64,000 bases of DNA, from assembly GCA_963556695.1 (NCBI GenBank), contig CAUWAG010000020.1:3348001-3412000 (forward strand), read 5' to 3'. Made by a program: the position numbers and the translations under genes. Below are positions 1 to 12,023 of the stretch, in pieces. A model generated the notes under the pieces. The model made no database searches and was not told the DNA's origin. It saw only the letters and a program-made list of their open reading frames with translations. Numbering within the stretch: the first letter of the stretch is position 1; the number at the start of each line of letters is the position of its first letter. The stretch comes from Anthostomella pinea. Taxonomy: Eukaryota > Ascomycota > Sordariomycetes > Xylariales > Xylariaceae.

Positions 1-452
1 CTGATCGTAAGCACGCACCCCTTCCGGCTCTCCTGTCTGTCTGAGCAGTCCGCATGGTGTATGGTCAGAGAAGCCATACAGCCATGCGATCAAACGATGA
101 GCAGCGGGACATGGAAGCAGAAGGAACACGGACAAGGGCTAACCCGCATCATCACACCAGCATCGACAACCCTAGAAGCCGCGCTGGCGTTCTACAAGGC
201 GCTCAAGGTCTACCCGACCCCTGGAGACCTGATTTCGATCTACGATAAGACCGTGGATAAGGTAAGAAGAACCAGCACCTTGAAGAAAAGGAACTCGTCG
301 TCATCAGTGAGCTTAGAAATGCTAACTCCCATCCGCAGCGTGTACTAGATGTGTTGGCCGAGATGATCGCCTACGACAAGAACCTCCACCTCGACGGTCA
401 GATGCCCGCCGGAATTAACATCTCCGACCTACCTCAGACCAGCCTGGACTAA
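1..452 (+). CDS. TOM20: TOM20, mitochondrial import receptor subunit, 3' end only
   Basis: C-terminal part of the outer-membrane receptor that recognises mitochondrial presequences and passes precursors to the TOM pore. Visible exons are 1-6, 161-261 and 339-452, with introns 7-160 (GTAAGC donor, GCTAAC branch site) and 262-338 (GTAAGA donor, GCTAAC branch site). The joined frame reads [20 protein letters not shown], then the ISIYDKT segment and [12 protein letters not shown]. This is the TPR-like core typical of fungal Tom20, in which an FYKAL..YP.P.DLL.IY pattern is characteristic. The TAA stop is at 450-452. The membrane anchor and N-terminus lie outside the window. The 154-bp first intron is longer than its neighbours' introns, so the 1-6 exon end is the least certain part. 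The family call rests on motif recognition. Confidence 0.82.
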
Positions 453-876
453 ACAAAAGGGAGCGAATAACACACGTGTGGCCTTCTCCGGAAATCACCG
501 CACCGTCGACACCACCCCCTCCACTCTCACTCAGCAGACCTCACCACAGTCTCAGGCAGACTAAATACCAATGGACTTAGCACACTCTTGCAAAAGGTCC
601 AGCAAGATAAAGCTAGGCTCTATTCATATGTGTCCCGTTATGCAGGGTTCGTACGTGTTGCAAGGAATATCGTGTATGATATAATACTCGGCTCGTGGCC
701 CCCTTTATTTGGAGGCCGGGCCGTTCGGTAGATTGGGGTTGGTTGGTTCATTGTACAATTTTCATGATGCCGTTCGGCGGCCGGTATAGACAAATGATGC
801 ACGACGATTCTTTTTTATTCTTATAATCTCTCAGTCTTTTCCCGTTACTAAACTTGACATGATCTGCGATCCCTAA
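453..876. other. Intergenic, convergent 3' regions
   Basis: Tail-to-tail spacer between TOM20 (+) and TYW1 (-). I see no open frame of note, no RNA gene and no repeat. It presumably holds the two 3' UTRs. Confidence 0.6.
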
Positions 877-3303
877 CTAGGCAGCCTCGATCTTCCGCCC
901 CTTGCGATCCACCCGGTCATCCCTTGGGTCGAAGCCCCCATTGCCCCAGGTCGCCCACTCGGGCGTCTCGGGCCCCATGTAGTCCTCAGGCGTCCACTCG
1001 CCGTCGGCGCCCCTCTCCTCGAGCAGCTCAAAAAACCGCTGGTAGTCGATCCGGGTGTGCCACCTCCCGTCGACGCGGAACCGCTCGCTGGCGATCAGCA
1101 CGCAGCAGCTGTGGGCGTGCTCGGCCGCGATGCCGTAGCCGAGCCCCCGCTTCCGGAGCTCCGCGTCCAGCGCCTCGACAAAATCGGTCACCTCGGCGTA
1201 GAAGGGCACGTTGGCCATGCTCAGCCCGGCGCCGGCGCTCGTCGACGTCCCGCAGTACGTGACGCCCTTGATCTCGACGAAGCACGGCAGGCCCTTCTCG
1301 ACGAGGTCCGCGTACCCTTGCACCTCATCATCGACATTGAAGCCCTTGACGAGCGTCAAACGAAAAACGGTGCGCTGTTTGAAGCGCTTCTCGCGCAGGA
1401 TATCGAGGCACCGCTGGAACCGCTCCCAGAAGTCGCGGTGGAGCGGGCGGTCGATCTTGCGCAGCGACTCCTTGTTGCTGGCGTCGATAGACACATAAAG
1501 CTGCGTCACGGCCTTCAGCGCCGCGAGCTGGTCCGGATGCTGCGCGTTGCAGACGAGGAACGACGAGATGCGCTCGCCGTGCAGCATGGCGAGGAACTCG
1601 TTGATGTAGGGGTAGAAGATGGGCTCGCCGACGAGGCTCAGGGCGCAGTGGCGGATGCGCATGGCCTCGGCGAAGCGCTCCGCCCGCACGCCGGGGACGC
1701 CGCGCATCATCTTGATCTTCTGGTAGTGGCCGGCCTTGACGCCGGAGAAGATCAGGTCCGGCGGGTCGACCACCCAGCGCCAGGTCGTGCCGACGGGGTT
1801 CGTGCCGTGGCGCCAGCAGAAGACGCACTTGTTGGAGCAGGAGAGGGACGGCGTCGTCTCCATGCATTGGTGCGAGGCGATGCCGTAGAAGGAGAATTTG
1901 TAGCAGGACCCTCGTCCGCGCAATGCGGATTTCGTCCAGCGGCAGATCTTGACCCCTGAGTGTGAGCCGACGATGGAGTAGCCCTGTTTCGTTAAGGACT
2001 TGTAGGTGGGCGACTCCTTCGGCACCATCTCCTTGGCGGATTGCGGTGGCTTCTTTGAGGACCGTTTGCTGTAAGTTGTAAAGTCCACAGCAATTGGTGC
2101 TGCTTTGTTAGAGGGTTTGGAATCGTCCTGGGACGACTTCATTATCCGCCCTAGATCCTCAAGATCATCGATGTTTCCCCCCCTTGCCTTTTTCTGCTTC
2201 CTTGACAGTGCAGACTCGTCGATCATGACTTCAACGTCATCATCCTCCTCTCCGGAGGCCTCCTCATAGTCGCTTTCGTCAGCGTCTCCGCTGCCTGGAA
2301 CCCCTTCTCCCAGGCTTCCCGTACTCGCGATGAGTTTGAGGACGTCTCTGACACCGTCTGTCCACTCACTCAGGCGTTCCGTAAGGTCTCGTTTTGAATC
2401 CCCCATACCCAGCGGGTAGGCTCTTTTACGACCCGTCAGCTTCGCCATCCACTTGTCAACCTCCTTTGCCTGGAAACAGAAACCATCTTCTTCAGTCGGC
2501 CACCCCTCTCGGTCTCCGAGTCCGAACACTGAGTAGCCTAGGAGACCCGACAATGGAGCAGTGTCAATCCTGAAGTCGTGATGCGTCTCCTTGAGGTGCT
2601 CAAGCAGGTTTTCGTTGATCGTGTCGATGTTGTAGCTTGGCAGAAGAAACAAGTAGAGGTAGTCAACTGGAGAGTTTGGATCTTCCGGCTTCGGCGGGCT
2701 GATGAAGTATTCATCGTAATCAACCTGTGCCAGATCAAGCACCTGAGGTTCGAGAATCGATTCTCTCAGCTCAAAATCCTGCTCTTCTAGCGAGGCTTTC
2801 AAGGTTTCCAAGAAGCCACTGGCAATCTTCTCGGTGGTCCCTGTCAACGAAGAGTAGAAGACGAGCACCTGTATCCGCCGCTCGGGATTGGGTTTGGAGA
2901 CTGTGCGCAACCCATTGGGCTTGCGTGGTTCGCCTTTGATGCGCCGCGGACCATCCGTTGTTTCCTTCGGCGTTACTCTGAGGGGAACGGCCTTCTCTTC
3001 CCGTACAGGGGGCTGTTCGGTCGTAGCAGTCTTTGTACTGGGCATTCCTCGCTCTAAGATGACTGGAGAAGCCTCATGCTTCCGGAACCATGACAATCCG
3101 AGCAATATGAGCATAAGTATCGAGGCTGCTACGCTCAAGATTGAAAGTCTGTGATTATGCCACAGCTCAAGGACGCCTGTGCACGACGCCCTGAGTCAGC
3201 ATTATTTATATGAGGTTTGGGAGACGAGCTGGAATCCCGTATGGCATGACTTACCTTCGGAGGACCCAATGGCACCGGAACGATATCCTTGGAAGCCATT
3301 CAT
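877..3303 (-). CDS. TYW1: TYW1, tRNA 4-demethylwyosine synthase
   Basis: Radical-SAM enzyme that condenses N1-methylguanosine-37 of tRNA-Phe with pyruvate to form the tricyclic 4-demethylwyosine, the second step of wybutosine synthesis. The model joins 3255-3303 (49-bp first exon, ATG at 3301-3303) to 877-3176 and gives 782 residues. The intron 3177-3254 has a GTAAGT donor, GCTGAC branch site and CAG acceptor, and only this join supplies an ATG in frame. A hydrophobic segment (SVAASILMLILLGLSW) near residues 31-46 predicts a membrane anchor. A flavodoxin-like FMN domain follows (VLVFYSSLTGTTE, about 120-132; VFGLGDREGWP further on), then an acidic linker. The radical-SAM cluster motif CSNKCVFC lies at about 463-470, followed by WRHGTNP. 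Length and domain order match eukaryotic TYW1. Confidence 0.95.
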
Positions 3304-4067
3304 CTTGGTTGAACCTGCTCAAGAATGTGGCTGTCGCGAGCGAGAGACGTTGCACGTTGGAGGGGCAGTCTTGGAATGGAGGGGCAGTATTTTCAGTGGG
3401 TCTCGAGTGGTGGTCCACCCCATATCCATGGATGACTCGGCCAGTATCATCCCCTGAAGTCGACGTAAGTTTCTCTCTATATCATGAGCAATGGCCGTCA
3501 CCATTCATTTTCAGGTAAAGAATGACATATATGAGAAGTGTGTAACGATATCGGAATAAGAGAACGGTAGGGTGTACTGGCCATAATACGAGTTCAAGAC
3601 TGATACGGCAGAAATGAACATGCAAGATGCACTTAAGCTCAGGCAAAGAGTCAGTGGTTTCCTCGTTGCATTGACTGTTTAGCACTCAGTGACTTCTTGT
3701 AGTACAAGTGTGAGACCAAATTGATTTCTACGATCAGTCCACCCCGAAATTCTCATTGACAAGGGCCTAGCATCTCCACGCACATAAGATGAGTCCATAG
3801 GAACCGTATGGCAATATTTTCTTGACAACAAATAAGCGATAGCAGCCAAGGAAAATTGGCCTCTTGCATTGCTTCAGTATCTAGTCTGCTAAAATTGTCT
3901 GATCATAAGAAGGCAACGTTCAAAGTAAGCCACGCCCATAACACCGGTTGGACCCCCTATCCGCAATATGGGTATCGTCTGTAAAAGCAATGAATACTCG
4001 GTACTCTCTCAGCCCAAAACTCCCAACCCTCTCTTTTGTGAATATTCATATGCTGCTCGCACGGCCG
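3304..4067. other. Intergenic
   Basis: Upstream of TYW1 and downstream of the next minus-strand gene. Short open frames exist on both strands but none has a convincing start, splice sites or composition. I see no RNA gene or repeat. Confidence 0.5.
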
Positions 4068-5507
4068 CTAAGCATCGGGGTCGCTCGAGTCGCTCTTCTC
4101 TATCACGTGAAACTGGGGGAATGTAGGGATAGCAGCCAGCAGACAGTCTCGAGCCCAGCAGATGGTCAGCATGATGGCTAGTGCGTTCCACTGCTGCTGG
4201 TTGTACTCTGCCATGTTCAATTGGCAAAATATGTGTGCAGGTGCGTCGTCCTTGGAGGGGTCAATGGTGACAATCGAAAGGATATTCTGCATGATGAAGA
4301 ATCCGAAGATGACAGGCGGCGTCGGCATCTCCTTTCCTTCAGGCACATCCTCATCGTTGGGAACCTGCTTTTGCCACTCCGCACTCAGCTGACACATTCG
4401 TCTCGAAATCTCCCCTTCATTATGCGGATCGGTCGATGTGTCTATATCCTTGTACACCCAGACTCCAATGTTCGGGGGCAACTGCTTGCCATACTTGACG
4501 ATGCCGCCGTCCTCTTTGGCCCACTCGATGGCTTTCTTGAGGGGTCGTCGGAGGTGATGGACAATCTCTTTTATGTGGTTCCTGACTTGTTCCTTCAGGG
4601 GCTCGTCCTCGTCCGACTCCTGCGCGGACTCCGCTCCGTATCCGTCTTTGTCGTCGTCATCATCCTCATGGTCTGACGGGGGTTCGGGCTTGGGTTCGCT
4701 CTCGTATTGTTCCCAGCGCTGGAGCTTCCTCGACTTGATAAGACGCCTGTCTCTCCGGAGCTCTGTCGTAATGTCCCTGATGCGCGCTTGTATGCTTATC
4801 AGATTACGAAGGGTCATGGCACCTATCGGAAGCGATTAGCGAGGATGTATACGAGTCAAGCCACTAGGCATACCTTGCAGCTCATACTTGTCGTTGCGTT
4901 GGTAGATTCTGGGCCGGGCACTAGTTTCCTTCTTCTTGACGTAGAACAGACCCTCGGGAAAAGGGATGCCTCTGAAATGCATCTGCCAGCTTGTAGGCAT
5001 GAGAGAGAATTCGTTTCGCGCCTTTACGGTTTCGTTGAGAGCTATCTGGTCCAGGTGCCATGCGTTCCCGTCGAATTCCAGGTCCGTCTCGACGCTAGAG
5101 ACGGATTCCGTGGGAGTGGGTGACCTTGAGGTCGTCGACGGTGTACTTGGCAATTTATTCTGCAACTTCCTGATCTCTTCTCTCCGGATCACCTCATCGA
5201 GCTGGCCTAATAAGTGTGCGTGGGTGAATTGGTTGTGCTCAACGGATGGGCGGACGGCTTGTGCCGCCATGGCCAAGGGCAGAGCTTCGTCGTCAGATTC
5301 ATCCTCCTCCATGGCGTCCTCGTCCTCGCCCTCGGCGTGGAGGAATTCCTGGAATGTCACTTCGACAGGTGAGGCGGCGGTGGCTGCAGACACGTTCTTG
5401 GTCACACGCCCATGGATAATCCTCTTGTTCGTCAGGGTGCTTAGAGCTGCATCGGCCACTGGGTCTGCAACTTCGCGGCGGCTGAACCAACTGCTGTAAC
5501 TCGGCAT
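4068..5507 (-). CDS. Acidic protein of unknown function, 462 aa
   Basis: I do not recognise this family. Exons are 4874-5507 and 4068-4822; the 51-bp intron (4823-4873, GTATGC donor, TAG acceptor) joins YELQ to GAMTLRNL in frame. The start is the ATG at 5505-5507; an upstream in-frame start would add low-complexity residues that look like leader sequence. The protein is cytosolic or nuclear in character, with no signal peptide or membrane span. It has an acidic tract in the first third (EGEDEDAMEEDESDDE), a basic helical region in the middle (ARIRDITTELRRDRRLIKSR), a second acidic patch (DHEDDDDDKDGYG), and a more ordered C-terminal third with IGVWVYKDID and a hydrophobic FGFFIMQNILSIVTID segment. 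It diverges from the gene at 6807 across a 1.3-kb spacer. Confidence 0.8.
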
Positions 5508-6806
5508 GATGGCAAGGTTGCGGAAGTGCAAAGGAAAATCAGAATGTGAAGCTGTGGGAAGGACTGCAGTGAAACAGAGGATGACAGAGGCCGGATGCGG
5601 GTGTGAGAACCACAAGTGATGGAGTCGTGGCGGTATGTTGCACACGGAGGAAAGAACTGTGGACAAAGCAGGTGGTGCAGGTGATGCAGGTTTCGAATGG
5701 TTGCAGTGCTAGCTTAGTCCACCTTGGTCTCGAAAGGTGGTGGTGGTGGTGTGCAAAGATATTGGTCGACTCCCATTGTCTTTGGTGTGTGACTACCATA
5801 GATTGATTCGGACTCAACAAAGACGTATCGGCGCAGGAGTGGACAATGAACAAGTCGGAGTGAAGGAGACGACGCTATTGTAGACACCGCTTCTGGTATT
5901 GCCTATGCGCAGCTCACCTGGAGGGTAGGTACATATGGTAGGTACTTATCGACAGGTACCTTAGGCAAGATACAGGTTCCTTGTGCAATTGAGCCCTGAG
6001 GCATCAAGATGGTGGTTGCATGAGATGTGGTTGCACTTGGTGATGGATCAAATGGACATGAGTACGCCACGGCCCACGTGGCTGGTGGCTGGAGTTGCAC
6101 TTCAATGACTTCCAAGGCCTCAAGCTGGACAGCTCATACCAATTGACCTGTCAGCAGTACTACTATGTACCTGAGGCAGATGCAGGTTGGAACATCGATG
6201 CTGGCACACGAGGTTGAGGCCAGTACTTGAAGGTGGTATGGACGGGAAGGTAGGAGGTACTTGGGTACACTCAGCCCTCATGAGTGTCGATGATCACCTG
6301 TCTCCAGTTGGCACCGGCCCGCCGATACCTGACCGGTAGGCTACGTAGGGGAAATTAATATTCCGCTGAAAATATCGTCCCGACCGGGCTCCAGCTAAAC
6401 TCAGCTTGGTCAGGCCGACCGTTTCGGACGTTCGTTAAATTCTGATCTCGATGCGCCACATCAGGGATGACATCAAATTGATCGTCGTCGGCGCACTTCT
6501 GCCCGTCAGCCGCGTCCTCCCTTCCCCTGACGACAGCAGACCTCATATCGGGAAGAGAACGAAGACTGCTACAGCTACAACTACACCAGAATCTTTTCAT
6601 TGCTGCTATACTTGACATCTGCAACACTGGCACACAACACGATCCACTACTCCATCGCAAGTCTGCCTTCCGAGACAACTTCAGAATCTCTCCTCCTCAA
6701 TCTCTCCCTCGCCTCCCTCGCCTCCCTACTTGCGTCCCCGCTTGCGCTACACTCGAGCAATGCGCACGAGATCGCAACATTGGACGTAACATTGGAGCTC
6801 GACACT
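5508..6806. promoter_or_regulatory. Divergent intergenic region with GGTAGGTAC motifs
   Basis: Head-to-head spacer between the minus-strand acidic protein and the plus-strand Acinus-like gene, so it must carry both promoters. The nonamer GGTAGGTAC occurs at 5924-5932 and 5937-5945, and related GGTACC/GGTAGG words follow to about 6265. A pyrimidine-rich leader with a repeated CCTCGCCTCC word runs into the plus-strand start. No RNA gene is seen. A regulatory role for the nonamer is only a guess. Confidence 0.45.
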
Positions 6807-8819
6807 ATGGCTACAGAGTACAGCAAGTTAAAAGTGGTCGACCTGAAGGCCGAGTTGAAGCGCCTGGGCCTGCCTCAAAATGGGCTCAAGGCTGAGCTGG
6901 TCGCACGACTCGAAGAAGCTACAACTTCCGACAGCGCTCCCCCTGAACCCCAAGAGCCGGTTGCTGCAGAGAACACAGGTGCTGTAAGTGACGATGCGCA
7001 ACCATCAGAAGCTCCAGAAGCCCCTGAAGTCCCTGAAGCTGCCAAGGCTGTTGAACCGACCGAACCAGAGACTGAACTTGCGCCGCCCCAAGAATCAGAG
7101 CCTACTCCTGCACCCATCATAGCACAAGATGACCCTTCAACTGCCCCATCCCAGGCACAAGCTGCAATAGTAACCTCCCCGTCCGACGCGACACCTCTCC
7201 GACCTACAGAAGTGGTGCAGGATTCGCAGAAGAGAAAGCGACGATCCGTGAGCCCACCGCCTTCGGCCGAAGATGTTGCTCGCAAGCGACCTAAACAAGA
7301 GGACAAGGAAATCGAGGTTGTCCCTGGTGAAGGCTCTGCTGGCGTCGAATCCAATGATCCCAAGCCGGAAATAACACAAGAATTTCAACGAATTGAAGCT
7401 GCGGATACTGAAATGGGAGATGCAGAGAGCAAAGAGGTTGCCGAACCGGAGAAGGGAGAAGGTGGGCCGCAGATTGGGACTGTGGATGTTGAGATGGAAG
7501 AAGACGCGAAGAATGGACGGATTGCTGAGCTGGAACCGGACCAGAATGACAAAGAACGCGTTGCCACAGCAGCTGCTGCTGCACCTACTCACAACGGGTT
7601 CGCTTCAGCAGACCACGCACTGAATGATTCTGAACCTGGAACTCACAACGGGTTCACTTCAGCAGACCACGCGTTGAATGATTCTGAATCTGGAGCCTAC
7701 GACCGATCACCAACAAACAAATCCATGCCGCGAGAACCAACACCAAACACATATCCCGCCGACCGCGAGCGCGACGTGGGACCCTCAATCCACCCTGCAA
7801 CATCGGCGCTCTACATCAAGAATTTTATGAGACCTCTTCGACCACAAGCAGTAAAGGACCATCTTCTGGAACTTGCCACACCGGCCGATCGTCCCATCGA
7901 CGACACCACCATCACCCACTTCTACCTTGACACAATTCGCACACACGTTTTCGTCGTCTTCAACTCCATATCGGCCGCTTCCCGCGTGCGCACCTCACTG
8001 CACGAGCGCATCTGGCCCCTCGAAACCACGCGCAAGCCACTGTGGGTTGACTTCGTACCGCCCGAGCGCTTTGACGACTGGGTGCACACGGAAGAGTCTC
8101 CGACTGACCGCCGCGGCTCGAATAATCGCTACGAGGTCGTATATGACGACGATCGCGAAGGCAACGTGACAGCCAGACTAGAGGAGTGCGACTCACCTCC
8201 CCCGGCGACGAAGCAAACACCTCTACCCCCCGCAACTCAGTCCGAACGCAAGATGTCCATCCCAACTGGACCATCCCGGTTCTCGGGCATTGAGAATGCA
8301 CCAACAGGACCCCGCAACCGTGGCGTTGCGGTGCACCCCAGCGGAATGGAGAGATTGGATCCCTCCTCCCTGTCCACTCGCGCGTACCCTGTCATCTCCT
8401 TTCAACCCGTCCCCGAAGAATTGGCCCGACGACGCCTTGCTGCCATCGCGGCTGCTAAGGCACCGGACCATGAGCGACAGGTCGGCAAAGACTACAAGCG
8501 CTACTTCTTTGAAGGCGGCGACCTTCTTGTCGACCGAGGCCCTGAAATCTTCCTAGGTATTCGCCCACCTCACCGGGAGCGCGAGCGCAGACGTGAGATG
8601 GCCCGCGGAGCTCCTCGTGGCCCTCTTGGCCCTTCTGGTCCTCCTGGCGGAGGTTTTCGCCGTGGTTCCCGACCTATGCCCACACCTCACGGCGTTCCCA
8701 GAGGTGGCGATCGATTCCGACCTTCCGACTCCACAGTTCCCGCATACGATGATCGACCACGATATGGAACCGACAGAGGAGGCGGCAGACGAGACTACGG
8801 AGGCCGTGGCCGTTACTGA
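6807..8819 (+). CDS. Acinus-like SAP/RRM/RG-rich nuclear RNA-binding protein
   Basis: Single-exon gene of 670 residues, probably the fungal counterpart of Acinus, the scaffold of the ASAP/PSAP complexes that join the exon-junction complex and splicing machinery. Residues 5-39 form a SAP motif (VVDLKAELKRLGLPQNGLKA). A long Glu/Pro/Ala-rich disordered region carries the basic stretch KRKRRSVSPPP. An RRM-like domain starts at about 335 (LYIKNFMRP; THVFVVFNSISAA) and ends in the LWVDFVPPERFDDWV tail typical of Acinus. Near 561 comes KDYKRYFFEGGDLLVDRGPE, at the place of the RNPS1/SAP18-binding motif. The C-terminus is rich in RG and RGG. The start is the ATG beginning MATEYSKL; the frame stays open further upstream (to 6600), but that sequence looks like leader. 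The Acinus assignment is inferred from domain order and a few motifs. Confidence 0.85.
   Translation: MATEYSKLKVVDLKAELKRLGLPQNGLKAELVARLEEATTSDSAPPEPQEPVAAENTGAVSDDAQPSEAPEAPEVPEAAKAVEPTEPETELAPPQESEPTPAPIIAQDDPSTAPSQAQAAIVTSPSDATPLRPTEVVQDSQKRKRRSVSPPPSAEDVARKRPKQEDKEIEVVPGEGSAGVESNDPKPEITQEFQRIEAADTEMGDAESKEVAEPEKGEGGPQIGTVDVEMEEDAKNGRIAELEPDQNDKERVATAAAAAPTHNGFASADHALNDSEPGTHNGFTSADHALNDSESGAYDRSPTNKSMPREPTPNTYPADRERDVGPSIHPATSALYIKNFMRPLRPQAVKDHLLELATPADRPIDDTTITHFYLDTIRTHVFVVFNSISAASRVRTSLHERIWPLETTRKPLWVDFVPPERFDDWVHTEESPTDRRGSNNRYEVVYDDDREGNVTARLEECDSPPPATKQTPLPPATQSERKMSIPTGPSRFSGIENAPTGPRNRGVAVHPSGMERLDPSSLSTRAYPVISFQPVPEELARRRLAAIAAAKAPDHERQVGKDYKRYFFEGGDLLVDRGPEIFLGIRPPHRERERRREMARGAPRGPLGPSGPPGGGFRRGSRPMPTPHGVPRGGDRFRPSDSTVPAYDDRPRYGTDRGGGRRDYGGRGRY
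7587..7694 (+). repeat. Two tandem 54-bp units inside the Acinus-like gene
   Basis: Units 7587-7640 and 7641-7694 encode THNGF(A/T)SADHALNDSE(P/S)G twice. They differ at only a few bases, so the in-frame duplication is recent, and it sits in the disordered linker. Confidence 0.95.
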
Positions 8820-9755
8820 GATGGAGACTGGTGTCTATCAGGAGGCATTGGGTGCGCTTGGAGAGTGACGGGAGTGCGTAGTGGGTGGAGGGGCTTGGAC
8901 ATGTTAAGATATCTGTATGGTTTTGCGGCATTAGAGAGCATTAGCCAAGGAGCGCATTGGCAGGGCAACGTGGTGCGTTTGAGGGATACCCGGGCCGTCA
9001 CGACAAGCCCGCGCACAAGGCTAATATACATGCTCGACTACCGAAAGACCATCGGAAGTCACAGATGCCTGGTGCGAGTTGGTACCCTGGATGCGCTAAA
9101 TAATGAAAGAAGTCAGTGATTCACACCTCAGACAGAGTGCCTCGAAACTACGTGATGACTCATCCCCATGTGGCCTTGTGTCTCTTGAGTTCCCAAGCGT
9201 CTGTGTTGGTCCCTTATGTGGCAGGCAGTCTTGCGATTCCTCTTCTACGGGTGTTTTTGCTACCCATCCAAGATGATCTAGCTTTCCCTGGTTTGCTAGA
9301 CCAGGGGATCTATACCACGCCGTAATAGTTTCCTTGATACCCAGATAATAACCAATGTTCCGGTATGGCGTGAACATGCCTCTCTTCCGGTTCAAGGATT
9401 TGTTTAAGTAGCAATAGCCCGCACGGGCCACCACCACTCTTCACTCTCTCCTCTCCCCTCTCCTCTCCTCGCTAGATGGCCCGGTTAACTTGCTTTCGCG
9501 CCCAGCTGGATGCCTTCATACACTGTCGGGTCGCTGCGCTGCAGTTCTCATATAGCGGGTGGCCACACTGAGAGTCACATGGACGCGATGCTAAACCCCC
9601 CGCCTAATCGACAAGGCGCAGTAAAACGCTTTCCTCAACACAGCCTTCCTTGATAAGCTGAGTCGAGCAGACTACCTCGGGAGATACCCCTTCATTAGAC
9701 AACTAGCAGTCCAGACGCGATCGATGTTGTGCTGTCCTTCAACACATGCATCCCA
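8820..9755. other. Intergenic, with pyrimidine tract
   Basis: Spacer between the Acinus-like gene and the HET gene. It holds a C/T-only tract at about 9439-9473 (CTCTCC repeats), perhaps a promoter pyrimidine tract. No gene is supported. Confidence 0.5.
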
Positions 9756-11733
9756 ATGGCGCCATCGAAACCCTTCAGAAAAGCACTGTGGCACCTTCAA
9801 AAGCCATCATCGTCGGCGATATACCAAGCCCTGGATCCTACGCGGAAAGAGATACGGCTGCTTCGCCTGCTCCCTGCCGAGAGCGATAATGCCACGGTCA
9901 CCTGCGAGCTGTTCACCGTTTCTCGGCGCAAAGGATACGCCAGGATACGAGGCGACATCTTATTGCTGGGGCGAGCATACCGGGCGACGGTGGATCTACA
10001 TCAATGGTGTACTTACGAAATCTCCCGCATCTTCTGTCCATGTTCTCTCTAGGTTCCGTGACAGAAGTGAGGCTCGCATCTTGTGGATAGATGCGATATG
10101 TATCGACCAAAGCAACCTCTCGGATCGCAGCAGTCAGGTGGCAATGATAGGCGACATCTACTCATCTACTAAGCAGACATTGATATGGCTTGGCGATGCT
10201 GACGAGCACGTGGGAACTGCAATACAAACTCTTCAGCGGATTTGGCATGACATCAACACGAATTTGGAAATTTTCCAAAGCGACATAGACACCTTTAAAC
10301 GGACGGGCGTGCTCAGGTTCTCAGGAGGACCGAGTCCACCGAAATATGATGTACGTTCGGTAGAGCTCCTCTTCTCGAGGCCATGGTTCAATCGAGTATG
10401 GGTGCGTACCACAATGTAGCATTCCCAGCTTACCGCCTATCGACCGCGCATATGATTTGTAACTTATCTTTAACTTTCGAACCAACAGGTCGTCCAGGAA
10501 GCCGCACTTGCGCCATCCGCCAGCTGTCATTATGGCCCTTGGCAGGTACCATGGCAGAATCTTTGCAACGCGGCATTATGGATCTGGTGTTCAGTCTCGT
10601 CATCGAGTCGGTGGATTAGTCACGATTGTTATGTCGGTATTCAAACTGCTGCCACTGGCTTATCCGACAACATACAGCGCCGATCTCTTGCAAATCCGCT
10701 GTCGTTTGCGAGAGATTTGCATGCTACAGAGCCGAAAGATAAGGTCTACGGTGTATTAGGCCTCTATCTCCGTAACTGTAACCGGCGTGACCAACAGGCT
10801 CACTTACCTATGCCAACGCTGGCCGTGGATTACGCCAAGTCGTTCGATGAGGTGTATTGCGCTGGGACACTAGAAGCGATTCGGCAGGAAGGTCAACTGT
10901 TTCCGCTGAGATGCAAGAGGGTTAGACCCACTGACTCGTCGAATGTCGTAGCTGGAGCTGATACGTTCCCATCATGGGTGCCGCGATGGGATCGTTCACT
11001 TGCTAGGGATGCAGGAGATGCGACACGCATGATTACTGACTGCGCGGCGGACGACACCCGTAGCGTGAGTGCTCACACCCTTTCAGCAAACTTCACCAGC
11101 GCCCAGCAGCGCATTCTGTGGGTGGATGGTATTGTCCTTGAGCCCATATTGGCGGTCAACGATGTAGTCCTGGCATCTATGTACTACCCGGATATTGCCG
11201 CCTTCCTTGCGCGAAGTAAGCGATTCGCCGACGCCCACCACCACGACTGGGAGTCCACGACTTCGGATTTGGACGACTTGCTTACGACGATGATGTGCGA
11301 TCCGCCCGGCACTACCAAGTTTCAGGACCCGCGCAAAAATAACGAATTGATCGAGCTCTTTTGTATTGCAGATACCGATGCCGCACAAGTCACCGAAACG
11401 TTTACACGATTAAGCGCATCCTGCCAGTCAGTTCTGAGTACTATGCTGAACACTTGCTACAACCGTCGCCTTTTTATCACAGCATCCGGACGTCTCGGTT
11501 TAGGGCCTCAGAATTCGCGAGCAGGCGACCTCATCGCAGTCTTTCTCGGGGAGCGCTTTCCGTACGTCGTACGTCCAGTGGACGGTGACCCGTGTAAGGA
11601 AGGCGACGAGAACTCCCACGAACAAGGATACCGTATGCTCGAACACTGCTACGTCCACGGCATCATGAACGGAGAAGCGGTACAAGAGCACGAAGCAGCT
11701 GGGAAGCCGATCCCGACTTTCCGACTGGCGTAG
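9756..11733 (+). CDS. HET-domain protein, apparent frameshift near the N-terminus
   Basis: Heterokaryon-incompatibility (HET) domain protein; members trigger cell death after fusion of unlike hyphae, or act in related self/non-self responses. The ATG at 9756 opens a frame reading YQALDPTRKEIRLLRLLP, the usual HET lead-in. The continuation (GYEATSYCWGE, then ILWIDAICIDQSNLSDRS, QTLIWLGDAD and FSRPWFNRVW) lies one frame over. The switch falls at about 9915-9935 and no GT-AG intron explains it. A clean intron at 10402-10488 joins NRVW to VVQEAALAPS. The frame then runs through KDKVYGVLGLY to the TAG at 11731-11733. Either the gene is a recent pseudogene or the assembly has a one-base error. It borders the RIP-degraded block but is itself free of RIP-type stops. 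Confidence 0.75.
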
Positions 11734-12023
11734 CGAAAGCTGTTCGTCGCCTCTCATACAGACTATCACCGTTACGAAGCCAGGAACCGACGTTTCAAAA
11801 CAGAACCTTCCACCCCGGCGGGCGACAAAAACGCCGGAGTCGACGGGGCGATCAAAGCGCATGCCCAGCAGTATCACATCATTCGACCACTCTCTCCGAT
11901 GACCCGTGGTACTTACTTTACGTACGAATTAATTCTAACAATCAATATTATGATAATGATAAAATTAACGGTATTATAGAGAAGAAAAGCAATTTTTTAA
12001 TTTTCAGTTTTATAAATACAATG

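Noticed and set aside
924..1959. Plus-strand open frames opposite TYW1
   Set aside because: GC-rich shadows of the radical-SAM exon; no start, domain or splice logic of their own.
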